DNA of 64,000 bases, from contig NZ_JOFV01000007.1 of the NCBI RefSeq assembly GCF_000718325.1, positions 62,001 through 126,000 of the forward strand, in the 5' to 3' direction. Both the position numbers and the translations under genes were made by a program. The stretch is from Oerskovia turbata (GTDB lineage: Bacteria; Actinomycetota; Actinomycetes; Actinomycetales; Cellulomonadaceae). Position 1 is the stretch's first letter. Each line of letters starts with the position of its first letter. This document shows positions 17,119 through 26,763 of this stretch, piece after piece. The notes beneath the pieces are model-generated. The model had not been told where the DNA came from. It saw only the letters and a list, made by a program, of their open reading frames with translations, and did not search any database.

Positions 17119-17973
17119 TCAGAGGCGGCAGGCGTGGATCGAGGTGACGAGGATGGCGCGTGCCCCGACCTCGTAGAGGGCGTCCATGAGCTTGTTGGTC
17201 TGGTCGCGGCGCACCATGGCGCGCACGGCTGCCCAGTCGCGGTCGTGCAGCGGGGAGACGGTCGGGGACTCGAGGCCGGGTGTGAGGGCCACTGCGGCCT
17301 CGACGAGGTGTGCGGGCACGTCGTAGTCCATCAGGACGTACTGGCGGGCTGTGAGGACGCCCAGCAGGCGGCGGGTGAGCGTCTCCAGGCCGGTGGACAC
17401 TGCGTCGTCGGTCACGGAGGCAGGGCGGATCAGGACGGCCTCGGACTTGAGGATGGGGTCGCCGAAGACCTCGAGGCCGGCTCCGCGCAGGGTCGTGCCG
17501 GTGGACACGACGTCGGCGACGACGTCGGCGATGCCGAGCTGGACCGCGGACTCGACCGCGCCGTCCAGGTGCACCACGGAGGCCGTGACGCCGTGGGTGC
17601 GCAGGTGGTTCTCGACCAGCACCTCGTAGGAGGTGGCCACGCGCAGTCCCTCGACCTGGTCGAGCGACGTGACGGTGCCGACGGGGGCGGCGTAGCGGAA
17701 CGTGGAGCCTGCGAAGCCGAGCTGCATGTGCTCGACGGCCTCGGCGCCCGAGTCGAGCAGGAGGTCGCGGCCCGTGATGCCTGCGTCGACCGTGCCGGTG
17801 CCGACGTACACGGCGATGTCGCGGGGGCGCAGGAAGAAGAACTCGACGTCGTTGTCCGGGTCCGCGAGCACGAGCTCACGGGTGTCGCGGCGCTGGCGGT
17901 AGCCGGCCTCGCGGAGCATGTCGACGGCGGGCTCGGACAGGGAGCCCTTGTTGGGAACGGCGATGCGGAGCAC
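17119..17973 (-). CDS. hisG: ATP phosphoribosyltransferase (long form)
   Basis: This 284-residue enzyme catalyses the first step of histidine biosynthesis, joining ATP and PRPP. The N-terminal catalytic part starts [19 protein letters not shown], and [19 protein letters not shown] and [20 protein letters not shown] (PRPP loop) follow. The C-terminal ~75 residues form the ACT-like regulatory domain of long-form HisG, so histidine feedback inhibition is expected and no HisZ is needed. The GTG start has GAGGA upstream. hisE lies 192 nt upstream on the same strand, and the space between them shows nothing recognisable. Confidence 0.96.
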   Translation of the reverse strand: MLRIAVPNKGSLSEPAVDMLREAGYRQRRDTRELVLADPDNDVEFFFLRPRDIAVYVGTGTVDAGITGRDLLLDSGAEAVEHMQLGFAGSTFRYAAPVGTVTSLDQVEGLRVATSYEVLVENHLRTHGVTASVVHLDGAVESAVQLGIADVVADVVSTGTTLRGAGLEVFGDPILKSEAVLIRPASVTDDAVSTGLETLTRRLLGVLTARQYVLMDYDVPAHLVEAAVALTPGLESPTVSPLHDRDWAAVRAMVRRDQTNKLMDALYEVGARAILVTSIHACRL

Positions 17974-18165
17974 GGGGGTCCTCGCGTTTCTTGGGGAGTT
18001 CGGGGAACGGGGCGGTCAGGGTGACCGATCACCCGGTCGGCGCCGGCGACGGCGGGCGCGCAGGGACGGACGGTGGACGACTGCGGACGACGGACATGCA
18101 TGAGGGAAGCGACCCGGTGGCCTGAGCCTCCGTGCGCCTCCCCGTGGACCCGGACCTGGCCGGGT

Positions 18166-18429
18166 TCACAGATGCTTGTACACGTCCTGCAGGGTCAGGC
18201 CCTTGGCCAGGAGCAGCACCTGCACGTGGTACAGGAGCTGGGAGATCTCCTCGGCCGTCTTGTCGTCACCCTCGTACTCGGCCGCCATCCACACCTCGGC
18301 GGCCTCCTCGACGATCTTCTTCCCGATCGCATGGACACCGGCATCCAGCTCCGCGACCGTGCCGGAACCGGCGGGTCGGGTGGTGGCCTTCTCGGTGAGC
18401 TCGGCGAACAGCCCTTCGAACGTCTTCAC
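18166..18429 (-). CDS. hisE: Phosphoribosyl-ATP pyrophosphatase
   Basis: This 87-residue MazG-fold enzyme hydrolyses phosphoribosyl-ATP to phosphoribosyl-AMP in step 2 of histidine biosynthesis. The [14 protein letters not shown] and [19 protein letters not shown] helices contain the metal-binding Glu/Asp residues. The GTG at 18429 begins [15 protein letters not shown], the usual start for actinobacterial HisE. TACCCT lies 6 nt upstream, so a leaderless transcript is likely. hisG follows after 192 nt, a wider gap than in most relatives. Confidence 0.94.
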   Translation of the reverse strand: MKTFEGLFAELTEKATTRPAGSGTVAELDAGVHAIGKKIVEEAAEVWMAAEYEGDDKTAEEISQLLYHVQVLLLAKGLTLQDVYKHL

Positions 18430-18435
18430 CCGACC

Positions 18436-18441
18436 AGGGTA
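18436..18441 (-). promoter_or_regulatory. -10 element of hisE (leaderless type)
   Basis: TACCCT on the minus strand ends 6 nt before the GTG start. No clear -35 is seen. Confidence 0.45.
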
Positions 18442-18521
18442 GTCGCCCGGCGGTGGGCGGGTGGACCTGTCCCGCCCACCGGTCACCGTCCGAGGTGACT
18501 GTGCGAGGAGACCGGTGGGCG

Positions 18522-18575
18522 CGCTCCCCTCTCGGTGCGTGCGGATCGTGGGGCGCACGCACCGAGAGGGGAGCG
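18522..18575 (-). terminator. Terminator of the riboflavin operon
   Basis: A 22-bp perfect stem with a 10-nt loop (18544-18553) lies 26 nt past the ribH stop codon. The inner half of the 5' arm on the plus strand reads CTCGGTGCGTGCG. It separates ribH from hisE. Confidence 0.85.
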
Positions 18576-18600
18576 GCGCCGTCGGGCCGTCAGCGGCTGC

Positions 18601-19068
18601 TCACAGGTCGCGCAGCGCCACGACCGTCGCGATGGCCGCCTCGACGGCCTCCGCGCCCTTGTCCTCGCGTGAGCCGGGCAGCCCGGCCCGGTCGAGGGCC
18701 TGCTGCTCGTCGTCGCACGTGAGCACCCCGAAGCCGACCGGGACGCCGGTGCGCACCGAGACGTCGGTCAGGCCCGTCGTGGCGGCCGAGCACACGTACT
18801 CGAAGTGCGGGGTGCCGCCACGGATCACGACGCCCAGCGCGACGACGGCGTCCGCGCCGTGCTCGGCGGCGCGAGCCGCCGCGACGGGCAGCTCGAACGA
18901 ACCCGGCACGCGGATCTCGGTGACGTGCGTGACGTGCGCGGCCGCGAGCGCCCGGCGGGCTCCCGCGAGGAGGCCGTCCATGACCTCGGTGTGCCAGCTG
19001 GCAGCGACGACGGTGATCCGCAGCCCGGTGCCGTCGACGGTGATCTGGGGTGCTCCTGCGCCGCTCAT
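18601..19068 (-). CDS. ribH: 6,7-dimethyl-8-ribityllumazine synthase
   Basis: This 155-residue enzyme condenses 3,4-dihydroxy-2-butanone 4-phosphate with the ribitylaminouracil to give lumazine, the penultimate step to riboflavin. Motifs are [18 protein letters not shown] (residues ~20), [38 protein letters not shown] and [15 protein letters not shown]. The ATG overlaps the ribBA stop codon (ATGA). It is the last gene of ribD-ribE-ribBA-ribH, followed by a strong hairpin. Confidence 0.97.
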   Translation of the reverse strand: MSGAGAPQITVDGTGLRITVVAASWHTEVMDGLLAGARRALAAAHVTHVTEIRVPGSFELPVAAARAAEHGADAVVALGVVIRGGTPHFEYVCSAATTGLTDVSVRTGVPVGFGVLTCDDEQQALDRAGLPGSREDKGAEAVEAAIATVVALRDL

Positions 19069-20453
19069 CGGTCGCTCTCCTTCGTGGTGGGGGTGGTGTG
19101 GTCGGGGGTGATCTCGAGGTTGTCCAGGAGGTGGCCCATGGCGACCTTCTTGGTCATGAGGTAGCCGTGGTTGTGCTGGCCGTGCCCGACCTCGAGCCGG
19201 TGGGCGTCGGCGACGTCGATGCCGTGCGCAGCGAGCCCGGTGACCTTGGCGGGGTTGTTCGTGAGGAGCGTGACGCGGTCGAGGCCGAGGTCGTGCAGGA
19301 TCGCTGCTGCGGCCCCGTACTCACGCCGGTCGACGGGCCAGCCGAGCTCCAGGTTGGCCTGGACGGTGTCGAAGCCTGCGTCCTGGAGCTCGTAGGCGCC
19401 GATCTTGGCGAGGAGGCCGATGCCGCGCCCTTCGTGCCCGCGCAGGTACACCACGGCCCCGCCGAGGGCGGCCACGCGTTCCATGGACGCCTGGAGCTGG
19501 GGGCCGCAGTCGCAGCGCAGGGACCCGAACGCGTCCCCTGTCAGGCACTCGGAGTGCACGCGCACGAGCGGCGCGGCGGGAGCGTCGTGCGGCCCGGTGC
19601 CGGCGGGGGCGCCTCCGCCCGCGGGGACGGCGACGGGGACGAGGGCCACGTGCTCGGCCCCGGTGCGCAGGTCGCGGTACCCGTGGACGCGGAAGTGCCC
19701 GTGCGCGGTGGGCAGGTCGGCCACGCTCGTCGCCTGCACGCGGGGCACGAGCGCGGGCTGCGTGTCCTGCTCGGGGACGGCGGGGTCGTGCTCGCGGCGC
19801 CACGCGATGAGGTCGGCGATCGTGATGAGCACCAGCCCGGCGTCCTCGGCCGCCCGGGCCGCGTCGTCGAGCCGCATCATGGTGCCGTCGTCGTTGACGA
19901 GCTCGGCGATGCCGCCGACCTCGCCCGCCCCGGCCAGGCGCACCAGGTCGACGGCCGCCTCGGTGTGCCCGGCACGGTGCAGCACCCCTCCCGGGACGGC
20001 GCGCAGGGGCAGGACGTGCCCGGGGCGGATGAGGTCGACCGCGCCGGACGCCGGGTCGGCCAGGACGTGCAGGGTCCGGGCACGGTCCGTGGCGGAGATC
20101 CCCGTCGTGACTCCCGTCGCGGCATCGACCGTGACCGTGTACGCCGTGCGCCTCGGGTCCTGGCTGTGGGGCACCATGAGGGGCAGGTCCAGGGCGTCGG
20201 CCCGCGCCGCCGGCATGGGTGCGCACAGGTAGCCCGAGGAGTGCCGGATGGTCCAGGCGACCCACTCGGGGGTCACGGTCCGGGCCGCGAAGACCACGTC
20301 GGCCTCGTTCTCGCGGTCCGGGGAGTCGGCGACCAGGACCGGGCGGCCGGCGCGGATCGCGTCGAGGGCCTCCTCGACGGTGCCGGTCCGCACGTGGCCG
20401 GGGTGCTCGGACGGGGAGGAGTGGTCGGGCTGGGGGTTCATGGCGGTGCTCAT
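19065..20453 (-). CDS. ribBA: Bifunctional 3,4-dihydroxy-2-butanone 4-phosphate synthase / GTP cyclohydrolase II
   Basis: In this 462-residue fusion, the N-terminal RibB domain (residues ~20-225) contains [15 protein letters not shown] and [14 protein letters not shown]. The C-terminal RibA domain (~245-440) has [20 protein letters not shown] with the zinc-binding cysteines, [15 protein letters not shown], and [16 protein letters not shown]. It supplies both precursors of riboflavin from ribulose 5-phosphate and GTP. A Gly/Ala/Pro-rich insertion sits near residue 285. The ATG at 20453 overlaps the ribE stop (ATGA). A second ATG four codons later is possible but would lose the coupling. Confidence 0.96.
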   Translation of the reverse strand: MSTAMNPQPDHSSPSEHPGHVRTGTVEEALDAIRAGRPVLVADSPDRENEADVVFAARTVTPEWVAWTIRHSSGYLCAPMPAARADALDLPLMVPHSQDPRRTAYTVTVDAATGVTTGISATDRARTLHVLADPASGAVDLIRPGHVLPLRAVPGGVLHRAGHTEAAVDLVRLAGAGEVGGIAELVNDDGTMMRLDDAARAAEDAGLVLITIADLIAWRREHDPAVPEQDTQPALVPRVQATSVADLPTAHGHFRVHGYRDLRTGAEHVALVPVAVPAGGGAPAGTGPHDAPAAPLVRVHSECLTGDAFGSLRCDCGPQLQASMERVAALGGAVVYLRGHEGRGIGLLAKIGAYELQDAGFDTVQANLELGWPVDRREYGAAAAILHDLGLDRVTLLTNNPAKVTGLAAHGIDVADAHRLEVGHGQHNHGYLMTKKVAMGHLLDNLEITPDHTTPTTKESDR

Positions 20454-21097
20454 TCCTGTGCTGCGCTGGTGCCGGGGTCGCCCACCGGGCCGGTGGCACC
20501 GGTCGCGAGGAGTCTCTCGACGTACTTCGCGAGGACGTCGACCTCGAGGTTGACGCGGTCCCCGGGGGCCAGGGAGCCGAGGATCGTGGCCTCGAGCGTC
20601 GTGGGGATCAGGGACACCCCGAACGAGGTGTCGTCCACGTGGGTCACCGTGAGGGACACGCCGCTGACGGTGATCGAGCCCTTCTCCGCGACGTAGCGGG
20701 TCAGGCCCGGGGGTGCGGACAGGACCAGGTCGTCCCACCGCTCCCCCGGGGCCCGGCTCACGAGGGACCCGACGCCGTCGACGTGGCCCTGCACGATGTG
20801 CCCGCCCAGGCGCGTGTCGGCGCGCACGGCCCGTTCGAGGTTCACGGGCGACCCTGGGCGCAGGTCGCCCAGGGCGGTGCGACGCAGGGACTCGGGCATG
20901 ACGTCGGCGGTGAAGGCGCCGTCCGGGCTGACGCTGGTGACGGTCAGGCACACGCCGTTGACGGCGATCGAGTCGCCGAGGGCGGCGTCCGAGGTGGCGA
21001 GGGGGCCGTGGACGGTCAGGACGGCGTCGGACTCGGGGCCGTCCGGGAACGCGATCTCGCGGACTGTGCCGACCTCTTCGACGATTCCGGTGAACAT
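20450..21097 (-). CDS. ribE: Riboflavin synthase alpha chain
   Basis: This 215-residue trimeric enzyme dismutates two lumazine molecules to riboflavin. The sequence is an internal duplication of two lumazine-binding barrels: MFTGIVEEVGTV with NGVCLTVTSVSPDGAFTADVMPE, and HIVQGHVDGVGSL with VSGVSLTVTHVDDTSFGVSLIP. The ATG at 21097 shares one base with the ribD stop (TGATG) and begins the canonical MFTGIVEE. A GTG one codon earlier is also in frame. The gene is controlled through the FMN riboswitch upstream of ribD. Confidence 0.97.
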   Translation of the reverse strand: MFTGIVEEVGTVREIAFPDGPESDAVLTVHGPLATSDAALGDSIAVNGVCLTVTSVSPDGAFTADVMPESLRRTALGDLRPGSPVNLERAVRADTRLGGHIVQGHVDGVGSLVSRAPGERWDDLVLSAPPGLTRYVAEKGSITVSGVSLTVTHVDDTSFGVSLIPTTLEATILGSLAPGDRVNLEVDVLAKYVERLLATGATGPVGDPGTSAAQE

Positions 21098-22284
21098 CAC
21101 TTCTCCTGTTCGGGGGTGGTGCTGGGGACGGTGCTCGGACGGTGTACGGAGGGGCGGGCCACGACCAGGACGTCCTCGCCCAGGCGGCGCACGTCGTGCG
21201 TGGTGAAGCGGAGGGCCTCCGTGAGCGTGCTCACGCCCAGGTCGCCCACCGCACCCAGGCCCGCCCCCAGCAGCACGGGGGCAAGGTAGACGTGGATCTC
21301 GTCGACGGCCCCGGACGCGAGGAACGCCGTCGCCAGCCCCGGGCCACCCTCGACCAGGACGTGGCGCACCTCGCGCACGGCCAGCTCCGCCAGGACCGTG
21401 CGGACGTCGTGCGTGCGCACGTGCAGCACGGGCCCGCCCCCGTCGGTCGTCCAGGCGCCACCTGGTGCGAGGCGCACGTGCGGGGGAAGATCACGGAGCC
21501 CGACGACGACACGCAGCGGCTGGTGGTCGGCGAGCCCGGGCTGCGGCCCGACCGAGCCGGCGCTCGCAGTCGGCGTCGTGCGCGCCGTGAGCGACGGGTC
21601 GTCCGCGACAACGGTGCCGGTGCCCACGAGGATCGCGTCGACCTGCGCGCGCACGCGGTGGGCGTGCTCTCGAGCGGCGGGCCCGGTGATCCACTGCGAG
21701 GTGCCGTCAGGGGCCGCTACGCGCCCGTCGAGGGTCGAGGCGAGCTTGAGGGTCACGTACGGGGTCCCGCGGCGCACGGCGACCAGCCAGGGGCCCAGGA
21801 GGGTCTCGCCCTCGGCCTCGCGCAGGCCGGTGGCGACGCGCACTCCGGACGCGCGCAGGCGCTCGCCTCCTCCGCGGGCCACGGGGTTGGGGTCGGAGAC
21901 GGCGTAGACGACCTCGGCGACGCCCGCGTCGAGCAGCGCCTGCGCGCACGGCCCCGTGCGCCCGGTGTGGTCGCAGGGCTCGAGCGTCACCACGGCCGTC
22001 GCGCCCCGCACGTCCACACCGCGCTCGCGGGCGTCGGCCAGGGCCGCGGCCTCGGCGTGCGGCGTCCCGGCGCCACGGTGGAAGCCCTCGGCGAGCACGA
22101 CCCGGGGCGAGGCGTCCACGAGGCCGGGAGCGGCGGCGTCGGGCAGGGAGTCCAGCGGGCGGGGGGCAGGCCCCAGGAGGACGGCGCCCACGCGCGGGTT
22201 GGGGCCGTGCGCGGGCCCGCGCGCGGCCAGGTCGAGCGCGCGTGTCATCGCGGCGTCGATCGTGAGCGAGGGCTTCGCGCCCAT
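21097..22284 (-). CDS. ribD: Bifunctional riboflavin deaminase/reductase RibD
   Basis: This 395-residue protein has an N-terminal deaminase domain (HAEAAALADA and TLEPCDHTGRTGPCAQAL zinc ligands, residues ~60-115) and a C-terminal reductase domain (PYVTLKLASTLDGRVAAPDG, EGGPGLATAFLASGAVDEI). Together they turn the GTP cyclohydrolase II product into 5-amino-6-ribitylamino-uracil phosphate. The ATG at 22284 has GGAGGAGG 5 nt upstream, and an earlier in-frame start is rejected for lack of one. First gene of the riboflavin operon, behind the FMN riboswitch. Confidence 0.96.
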   Translation of the reverse strand: MGAKPSLTIDAAMTRALDLAARGPAHGPNPRVGAVLLGPAPRPLDSLPDAAAPGLVDASPRVVLAEGFHRGAGTPHAEAAALADARERGVDVRGATAVVTLEPCDHTGRTGPCAQALLDAGVAEVVYAVSDPNPVARGGGERLRASGVRVATGLREAEGETLLGPWLVAVRRGTPYVTLKLASTLDGRVAAPDGTSQWITGPAAREHAHRVRAQVDAILVGTGTVVADDPSLTARTTPTASAGSVGPQPGLADHQPLRVVVGLRDLPPHVRLAPGGAWTTDGGGPVLHVRTHDVRTVLAELAVREVRHVLVEGGPGLATAFLASGAVDEIHVYLAPVLLGAGLGAVGDLGVSTLTEALRFTTHDVRRLGEDVLVVARPSVHRPSTVPSTTPEQEK

Positions 22285-22687
22285 GGTCCTCCTCCCGGTG
22301 AGCACGATGCTCCGGGGTGAGGGGTGGGCGACGCCACGGGACCCGAGGGTCCACGGACGTCACGACACCACGGCACAGGGCTTCGCCCCGCGCCGCCACG
22401 TACTTCCTCCCATCCGGACTTTCACCGTCGGTCCTGGAGTTCCACCAGGTCAACCACGCCGAGGCGCGGGTCGCGGACTGTCACCGCCGGCTCGGAATTA
22501 CACCGACCCCGGAGCACGTGTGTGCGTACTGCTCGTTCTGCTGCCGTCGAGACCCGGGCTGCTGCTCCTTCAGGGGCACTGCGTCCGGCGTTTCGTCTCC
22601 ACCCAGCATGCCACACCGGCATCCCCCGGCAGGAGCTCGCCCCGGACCGTCCCGCGGGCTGGAACGACGTGAACGACGTGAACGACG
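22285..22687 (-). other. 403-nt leader region of the riboflavin operon
   Basis: There is no gene here. The region holds the FMN riboswitch, its expression platform (22285-22402), and about 170 nt upstream of the aptamer. A promoter could not be placed with confidence. Confidence 0.7.
22403..22515 (-). promoter_or_regulatory. FMN riboswitch (RFN element)
   Basis: Read on the minus strand, the conserved RFN blocks appear in order: GGGGTCGGTGTAATTCCGA, CCGGCGGTGACAGTCCGCGA, a variable arm, TGGTGGAACTCCAGGACCGA, then CGGTGAAAGTCCGGATGGGA. FMN binding is expected to shut down expression of ribDE-BA-H. A ~118-nt expression platform follows, with a GGAGC/GCTC hairpin just before the ribD Shine-Dalgarno, so control may be at translation initiation. 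Confidence 0.93.
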
Positions 22688-22688
22688 T
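22662..22688. repeat. Three tandem copies of a 9-bp repeat
   Basis: GAACGACGT is repeated three times without interruption, ending on the first base of the rpe stop codon (minus strand). A likely slippage-born repeat. Confidence 0.85.
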
Positions 22689-23350
22689 CAGTGCGTGTGC
22701 TGGTCCGCGAGCGCCCGCAGGGCCGCGATCTCCTCGGGGATGCTCTCCGCCCCGTACACGGCGGAGCCTGCGACGAACACGTTGGCGCCGGCCTCTGCGG
22801 CGCGTTCGATCGTGGCGCGGGAGATGCCGCCGTCGACCTGGACCCACACGTCGAGCCCGGCCTCGGACACGGCGTCGCGGATGCGGCGGATCTTGGGCAG
22901 CGTGCCCTCGATGAAGGACTGGCCGCCGAAGCCGGGCTCGACGGACATGACCAGGAGCATGTCGAACTCGCCCAGCAGGTCCAGGAAGGGCTCGACCGAC
23001 GTCGCGGGGCGCAGCGCGAGTCCCGCGCGGGCCCCGGAGCGGCGCAGCTCGCGGGCCAGGCGCACGGGGGCTGTGGCGGCCTCGGCGTGGAACGTGACGG
23101 ACGCGGCGCCGGCTTCGGCGTAGGCGGGGGCCCAGCGGTCGGGGTCGGCGATCATGAGGTGCGCGTCGAGCGGCACCGGGGACACCTGGGCGAGGCGCTC
23201 GAAGACGGGCAGGCCCAGGGTCAGGTTGGGCACGAAGTGGTTGTCCATCACGTCGACGTGCGCGTAGTCGGCGGTCGAGATCGCGCCCAGGTCGCGCTCG
23301 AGGTTCGCGAAGTCGGCGGACAGGATGCTGGGGGCGATGAGTGCGGACAT
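22688..23350 (-). CDS. rpe: Ribulose-phosphate 3-epimerase
   Basis: This 220-residue TIM-barrel enzyme of the pentose phosphate pathway interconverts ribulose 5-phosphate and xylulose 5-phosphate. [13 protein letters not shown] (residues ~5-17), [16 protein letters not shown] (metal-binding His and Asp), [20 protein letters not shown] and [10 protein letters not shown] are all present. The ATG at 23350 begins the canonical [20 protein letters not shown] lies 7 nt upstream, so the transcript may be leaderless. Ribulose 5-phosphate is also the RibB substrate, which suits its place beside the riboflavin operon. Confidence 0.97.
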   Translation of the reverse strand: MSALIAPSILSADFANLERDLGAISTADYAHVDVMDNHFVPNLTLGLPVFERLAQVSPVPLDAHLMIADPDRWAPAYAEAGAASVTFHAEAATAPVRLARELRRSGARAGLALRPATSVEPFLDLLGEFDMLLVMSVEPGFGGQSFIEGTLPKIRRIRDAVSEAGLDVWVQVDGGISRATIERAAEAGANVFVAGSAVYGAESIPEEIAALRALADQHTH

Positions 23351-23357
23351 GGGCACC

Positions 23358-23363
23358 AGCCTA
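23358..23363 (-). promoter_or_regulatory. -10 element of rpe
   Basis: TAGGCT on the minus strand, 7 nt before the ATG. Confidence 0.4.
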
Positions 23364-23397
23364 GAGGGCGCCCGTGCGCGGTGCGGGGGACGCACGA

Positions 23398-23435
23398 CGG
23401 CCGGGCCGGGTGGCGTTCACCACCCGGCCCGGCCG
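23398..23435 (-). terminator. Terminator downstream of rsmB
   Basis: A perfect 16-bp stem (CGGCCGGGCCGGGTGG and its complement) with loop CGTTCA lies 15 nt past the rsmB stop codon. Confidence 0.85.
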
Positions 23436-23449
23436 CAGGCGGGGGCGTC

Positions 23450-25066
23450 TCAGGCCCGACGGCGCAGCAGCGTCAGGTGCATCGCGTCGGTCCCGTGGAC
23501 GTGGGGCCACAGCTGCACGTCGGTGCGGTCCGCGAGGGGAATGTCGTCCCCGGCGATCTGCCGCACGGCGGCGGCCGCGTCGAGGACCTCGACGTCGTCG
23601 CGCCCGGCCAGGACGTCCTTGACGACGAGCTGGGTCTCCGCCAGGTGCGGGGAGCAGGTGACGTACCCGACGACGCCGCCCGGGCGCACGGCGTCCAGGG
23701 CCGAGCCGAGGAGCTCGCGCTGCAGCGTCGTGAGGGTCGCGATGTCCCCGGGGGTGCGGCGCCAGCGCGACTCGGGGCGGCGGCGCAGCGCCCCCAGGCC
23801 CGTGCAGGGGGCGTCGACGAGCACGCGGTCGTACGCGCCGGGCTCCTCGACCCCCACCCGGCGCCCGTCACCGACCTGCACCCGCTCGACCGCGTCGGCG
23901 GGCACGGCCGCGAGCGCCTGCTCGACCAGGCGGGCCCGGTGGGGGGCGACCTCGTTCGCGACGATGCGTGCGCCCTGCTCGCCCGCGAGGGAGGCCAGGA
24001 GCGCGGCCTTGCCGCCCGGGCCGGCGCACAGGTCGAGCCAGCGCTCGTCGGGGTTGGCTGCGCCGCCGGACCGGTCGCCCGCCGTGCCGTCGCCGGCTGC
24101 GGGGAGCGTGGGCGTGCCCGCGAACGCGAGCGTCACGAGCTGGGAGCCTTCGTCCTGGACCCCCGCGGCGCCGTACCTGACCGCGGGGATCGCGGCGGGG
24201 TCCGAGCCCGACAGGACCAGGGCCGTGGGTGTCCAGCGTCCGGGGGTGGTCGTGGCGTCCCCGCGCACCTCGTGCGTGACCTCGCCCGCGAGGCGCTCGC
24301 GGCTGACCAGGCCCGGGCGGGCGACGAGCGTCACGCGCGGCGAGGTGTTGTCGGCCTCGAGGAGCTCGGCCAGGTCGTCGGCCGAGCGTCCCGTGCCGAC
24401 GAGGGCCTCGCGCATCGCCCGGGCGATCCACACCGGGTGGGACTGGGTGGTCGCGAGGCGCGTGACGTCGTCGGGCGCGTCGAGCGTGATGGCCTCGAGC
24501 CACTCGGCGAGGGTCGAGCGGGAGATCTTGCGCAGGACCGCGTTGACGAACTGTGCGCTGCCTGCCCCGGCGCGGGCGCGGGCCAGGCCCACGGTCTCCG
24601 AGACGGCGGCGTGCTGGGCCACGCGCATGCCCAGGAGCTGGTGGGCGCCCAGGCGCAGCAGGTCGAGCACGTTCGGGTCGACCTGGTCGAGGGGGCGGTC
24701 CACGCACTGGGCGATGATCGCGTCGTAGCGCCCGCGCAGGCGCAGGGTGCCGTAGGCGAGCTCGGTCGCGAACGCGGCGTCGCGCCCACGGATGCCGCGC
24801 GAGCGCAGCAGCGGGGGCAGGACCAGGTTGGCGTACGCGTCGGAGGTCGCGACCTCCTGCAGGACGTCGAACGCGACGTTGCGCGCCGGGTCGGCGCCCT
24901 TGGCGCGCTGCGAGGGCGCCGCCTCGGAGCGCTGGCCGGCTCCCCGGGCGCGGGCCGCGCCGCGCTCGCGGCCGTGCGCGTCACGACGGTCGGGGCCGCC
25001 GGCGCTGCGGCCGCCGTCCCTGCCGTCGCGCCCGGGGGTGCCGCCGGTGCGTGCCTCGCCGCTCAT
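23450..25066 (-). CDS. rsmB: 16S rRNA (cytosine-967 C5) methyltransferase RsmB
   Basis: In this 538-residue protein, an N-terminal NusB-like domain (residues ~60-200, [20 protein letters not shown]) precedes an SAM-dependent RNA m5C methyltransferase domain. That domain has [15 protein letters not shown] (SAM site), [19 protein letters not shown] (motif IV Cys) and [10 protein letters not shown] (catalytic Cys). It methylates C967 of 16S rRNA. The first ~55 residues are Gly/Arg/Asp-rich, low in complexity and outside the family core. The ATG at 25066 overlaps the fmt stop codon (ATGA), which supports the long form, with translational coupling to fmt. Confidence 0.93.
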   Translation of the reverse strand: MSGEARTGGTPGRDGRDGGRSAGGPDRRDAHGRERGAARARGAGQRSEAAPSQRAKGADPARNVAFDVLQEVATSDAYANLVLPPLLRSRGIRGRDAAFATELAYGTLRLRGRYDAIIAQCVDRPLDQVDPNVLDLLRLGAHQLLGMRVAQHAAVSETVGLARARAGAGSAQFVNAVLRKISRSTLAEWLEAITLDAPDDVTRLATTQSHPVWIARAMREALVGTGRSADDLAELLEADNTSPRVTLVARPGLVSRERLAGEVTHEVRGDATTTPGRWTPTALVLSGSDPAAIPAVRYGAAGVQDEGSQLVTLAFAGTPTLPAAGDGTAGDRSGGAANPDERWLDLCAGPGGKAALLASLAGEQGARIVANEVAPHRARLVEQALAAVPADAVERVQVGDGRRVGVEEPGAYDRVLVDAPCTGLGALRRRPESRWRRTPGDIATLTTLQRELLGSALDAVRPGGVVGYVTCSPHLAETQLVVKDVLAGRDDVEVLDAAAAVRQIAGDDIPLADRTDVQLWPHVHGTDAMHLTLLRRRA

Positions 25067-26016
25067 GCCTGGTCCTTCGTCTCGTCCGGGGTGCCCAGGA
25101 CGACGTGATCGCCCAGGCGGGCGCCGCGGGCCCAGTCGGTCGCGGCCATGTGCTTCTTGCCCACGGGGGCCACCTCGCCGAGCGCGACGGCGTGCGTGCC
25201 GGTGCCCACCAGGACCTCGCGCTTCGCGGCGCGCAGCTCGCCGGGGGCCAGGTCGTCCACGTCGGGGCGCGGCGTCACGGGGCCCAGGCCCAGGCGGGCG
25301 CCGTCGGGCAGCGTGGTCCAGGCGCCGGGGGCGGGCGTGCAGCCGCGCACCTGACGGTCGATCGCGAGCGCCGGGCGCGCCCAGCGCACCCGGGCGTCCT
25401 CGGGGGTCAGCTTCGCGGCCGTGCTGATGCCCTCGGCGGGCTGGACGACCGGGGACGCGGCGCCGTCCTCGATCGCGTCGAGCGTCGCCACGAGCAGACC
25501 CGCGCCCGAGGTCGCGAGCCGCCCCAGCAGGTCGCCCGCGGTGTCGCGGGGACGGATCGTCTCGGTCATGGTGCCCAGCACGGGTCCCGAGTCCAGGCCC
25601 TCCTCGATGAGGAACGTCGTGGCACCCGTGACCTCGTCCCCCGCGATGACCGCGCGCTGCACCGGGGCCGCGCCGCGCCAGGCGGGCAGGACCGAGAAGT
25701 GCAGGTTGACCCAGCCGAGGCGGGGCACGTCGAGCACCTCGCGGCGCAGGATCTCCCCGTACGCCACGACGGGCGCGCAGTCGACCTCCAGGGCCGCGAG
25801 GCGGGCCACGAACTCCTCGCCGCGAGGACGGTCGGTGATGACCGGGATCCCGGCCTCCTGCGCGCGCACGCGCACCGGGCTGGGCGTCAGCCTCCGGCCA
25901 CGGCCCGAGGGCGCGTCGGCGCGGGTGAGGACGGCGACCACCTCGTGCCGGGAGTCGATCAGGGCATCGAGGGCCGGGACGGCCACGTCCGGGGTTCCGG
26001 CGAAGAGCACACGCAT
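25063..26016 (-). CDS. fmt: Methionyl-tRNA formyltransferase
   Basis: This 317-residue enzyme formylates the initiator Met-tRNA using 10-formyl-tetrahydrofolate. The N-terminal transferase domain has [20 protein letters not shown], a catalytic-site [20 protein letters not shown] region with its Asn-His, and [14 protein letters not shown] with the catalytic Asp. A C-terminal tRNA-binding barrel follows from ~210. TAGACT ends 6 nt before the ATG, so fmt probably starts a leaderless transcript that also carries rsmB. Confidence 0.97.
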   Translation of the reverse strand: MRVLFAGTPDVAVPALDALIDSRHEVVAVLTRADAPSGRGRRLTPSPVRVRAQEAGIPVITDRPRGEEFVARLAALEVDCAPVVAYGEILRREVLDVPRLGWVNLHFSVLPAWRGAAPVQRAVIAGDEVTGATTFLIEEGLDSGPVLGTMTETIRPRDTAGDLLGRLATSGAGLLVATLDAIEDGAASPVVQPAEGISTAAKLTPEDARVRWARPALAIDRQVRGCTPAPGAWTTLPDGARLGLGPVTPRPDVDDLAPGELRAAKREVLVGTGTHAVALGEVAPVGKKHMAATDWARGARLGDHVVLGTPDETKDQA

Positions 26017-26022
26017 GAGGCG

Positions 26023-26028
26023 AGTCTA
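26023..26028 (-). promoter_or_regulatory. -10 element of fmt (leaderless type)
   Basis: TAGACT on the minus strand, 6 nt before the ATG at 26016. No -35 match. Confidence 0.5.
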
Positions 26029-26103
26029 GGCGGTGCGCCCCTCGCGGCCCGCGCCGGGGAACCATCCCGGGCGGCACCCCGGCGGGTGGGCCCCGGCGCC
26101 CGC

Positions 26104-26763
26104 TCAGGCCTCGCGCACCCCGACGCCGAGGTCGCGCAGCGCCGTACGCAGGCCTGCGGCGTCCTCGAAGTGCAGGGTCCGGAAGCCCAGCGCCCGGGCG
26201 GCCGTGACGTTCGCCACGGAGTCGTCGACGAACAGGGTGCGCGCGGGGTCCAGGGCGAAGCGCTCGGTCGCGGCCTCGAAGATGCGCGGGTCCGGCTTGA
26301 CGAGCCCCACGCGCCCCGAGACCAGGACGTCCTCCATGAGGCCGATCGCGGGCGCCGCGGGCTCGGCCTCGTGGAACATCTCCGCGGACCAGTTCGTCAG
26401 GCCGTACAGCCGCACCCCGAGCGTGCGCAGCTCGCGCACGACCTCCTCGGTACCGGGCACGGGACCCACGAGGCTCGCCGCGAAGTTCTCGGTGTACACG
26501 TCGAGCGTGCTCACGTGCTCGGGGTGGTGCTCGGCGAGCTCGCGGCGAGCGTCGGCCCAGGACCGGCCCGCGTCCTGACGCGCGTTGAACGTGGGGAAGT
26601 CCACGGCTTCGAAGAACGCCTCGACGTCGGCCCGGTCCATGCGCCCGGCATAGGCGGCGTAGGGGTCCCAGGTCACCAGGACGTTCCCGAAGTCGAACAG
26701 GACCGTGTCGATCCGGGCCGGGGTCGCGCTCTCGGACGGGGTCTCGCGCGGGAGGGTGCTCAC
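26104..26763 (-). CDS. HAD-superfamily hydrolase
   Basis: The 219-residue protein is of the haloacid dehalogenase superfamily. Motif I is FDFGNVLVTWD, with the nucleophilic Asp followed by Gly in place of the usual second Asp. Other motifs are LTNWSAE (motif II), VKPDPRIF with the motif III Lys, and FVDDSVANVTAA (motif IV). This DFGNVL form is typical of the subgroup that includes the N-terminal domain of epoxide hydrolase and YihX-type phosphatases. The substrate is unknown. The GTG start at 26763 overlaps the priA stop codon (GTGA) and is preceded by GGAGAT. Confidence 0.85.
   Translation of the reverse strand: MSTLPRETPSESATPARIDTVLFDFGNVLVTWDPYAAYAGRMDRADVEAFFEAVDFPTFNARQDAGRSWADARRELAEHHPEHVSTLDVYTENFAASLVGPVPGTEEVVRELRTLGVRLYGLTNWSAEMFHEAEPAAPAIGLMEDVLVSGRVGLVKPDPRIFEAATERFALDPARTLFVDDSVANVTAARALGFRTLHFEDAAGLRTALRDLGVGVREA

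Noticed and set aside
22662-22688. The three 9-bp repeats as the start of a CRISPR array
   Set aside because: The units are tandem with no spacers and too short for CRISPR repeats.
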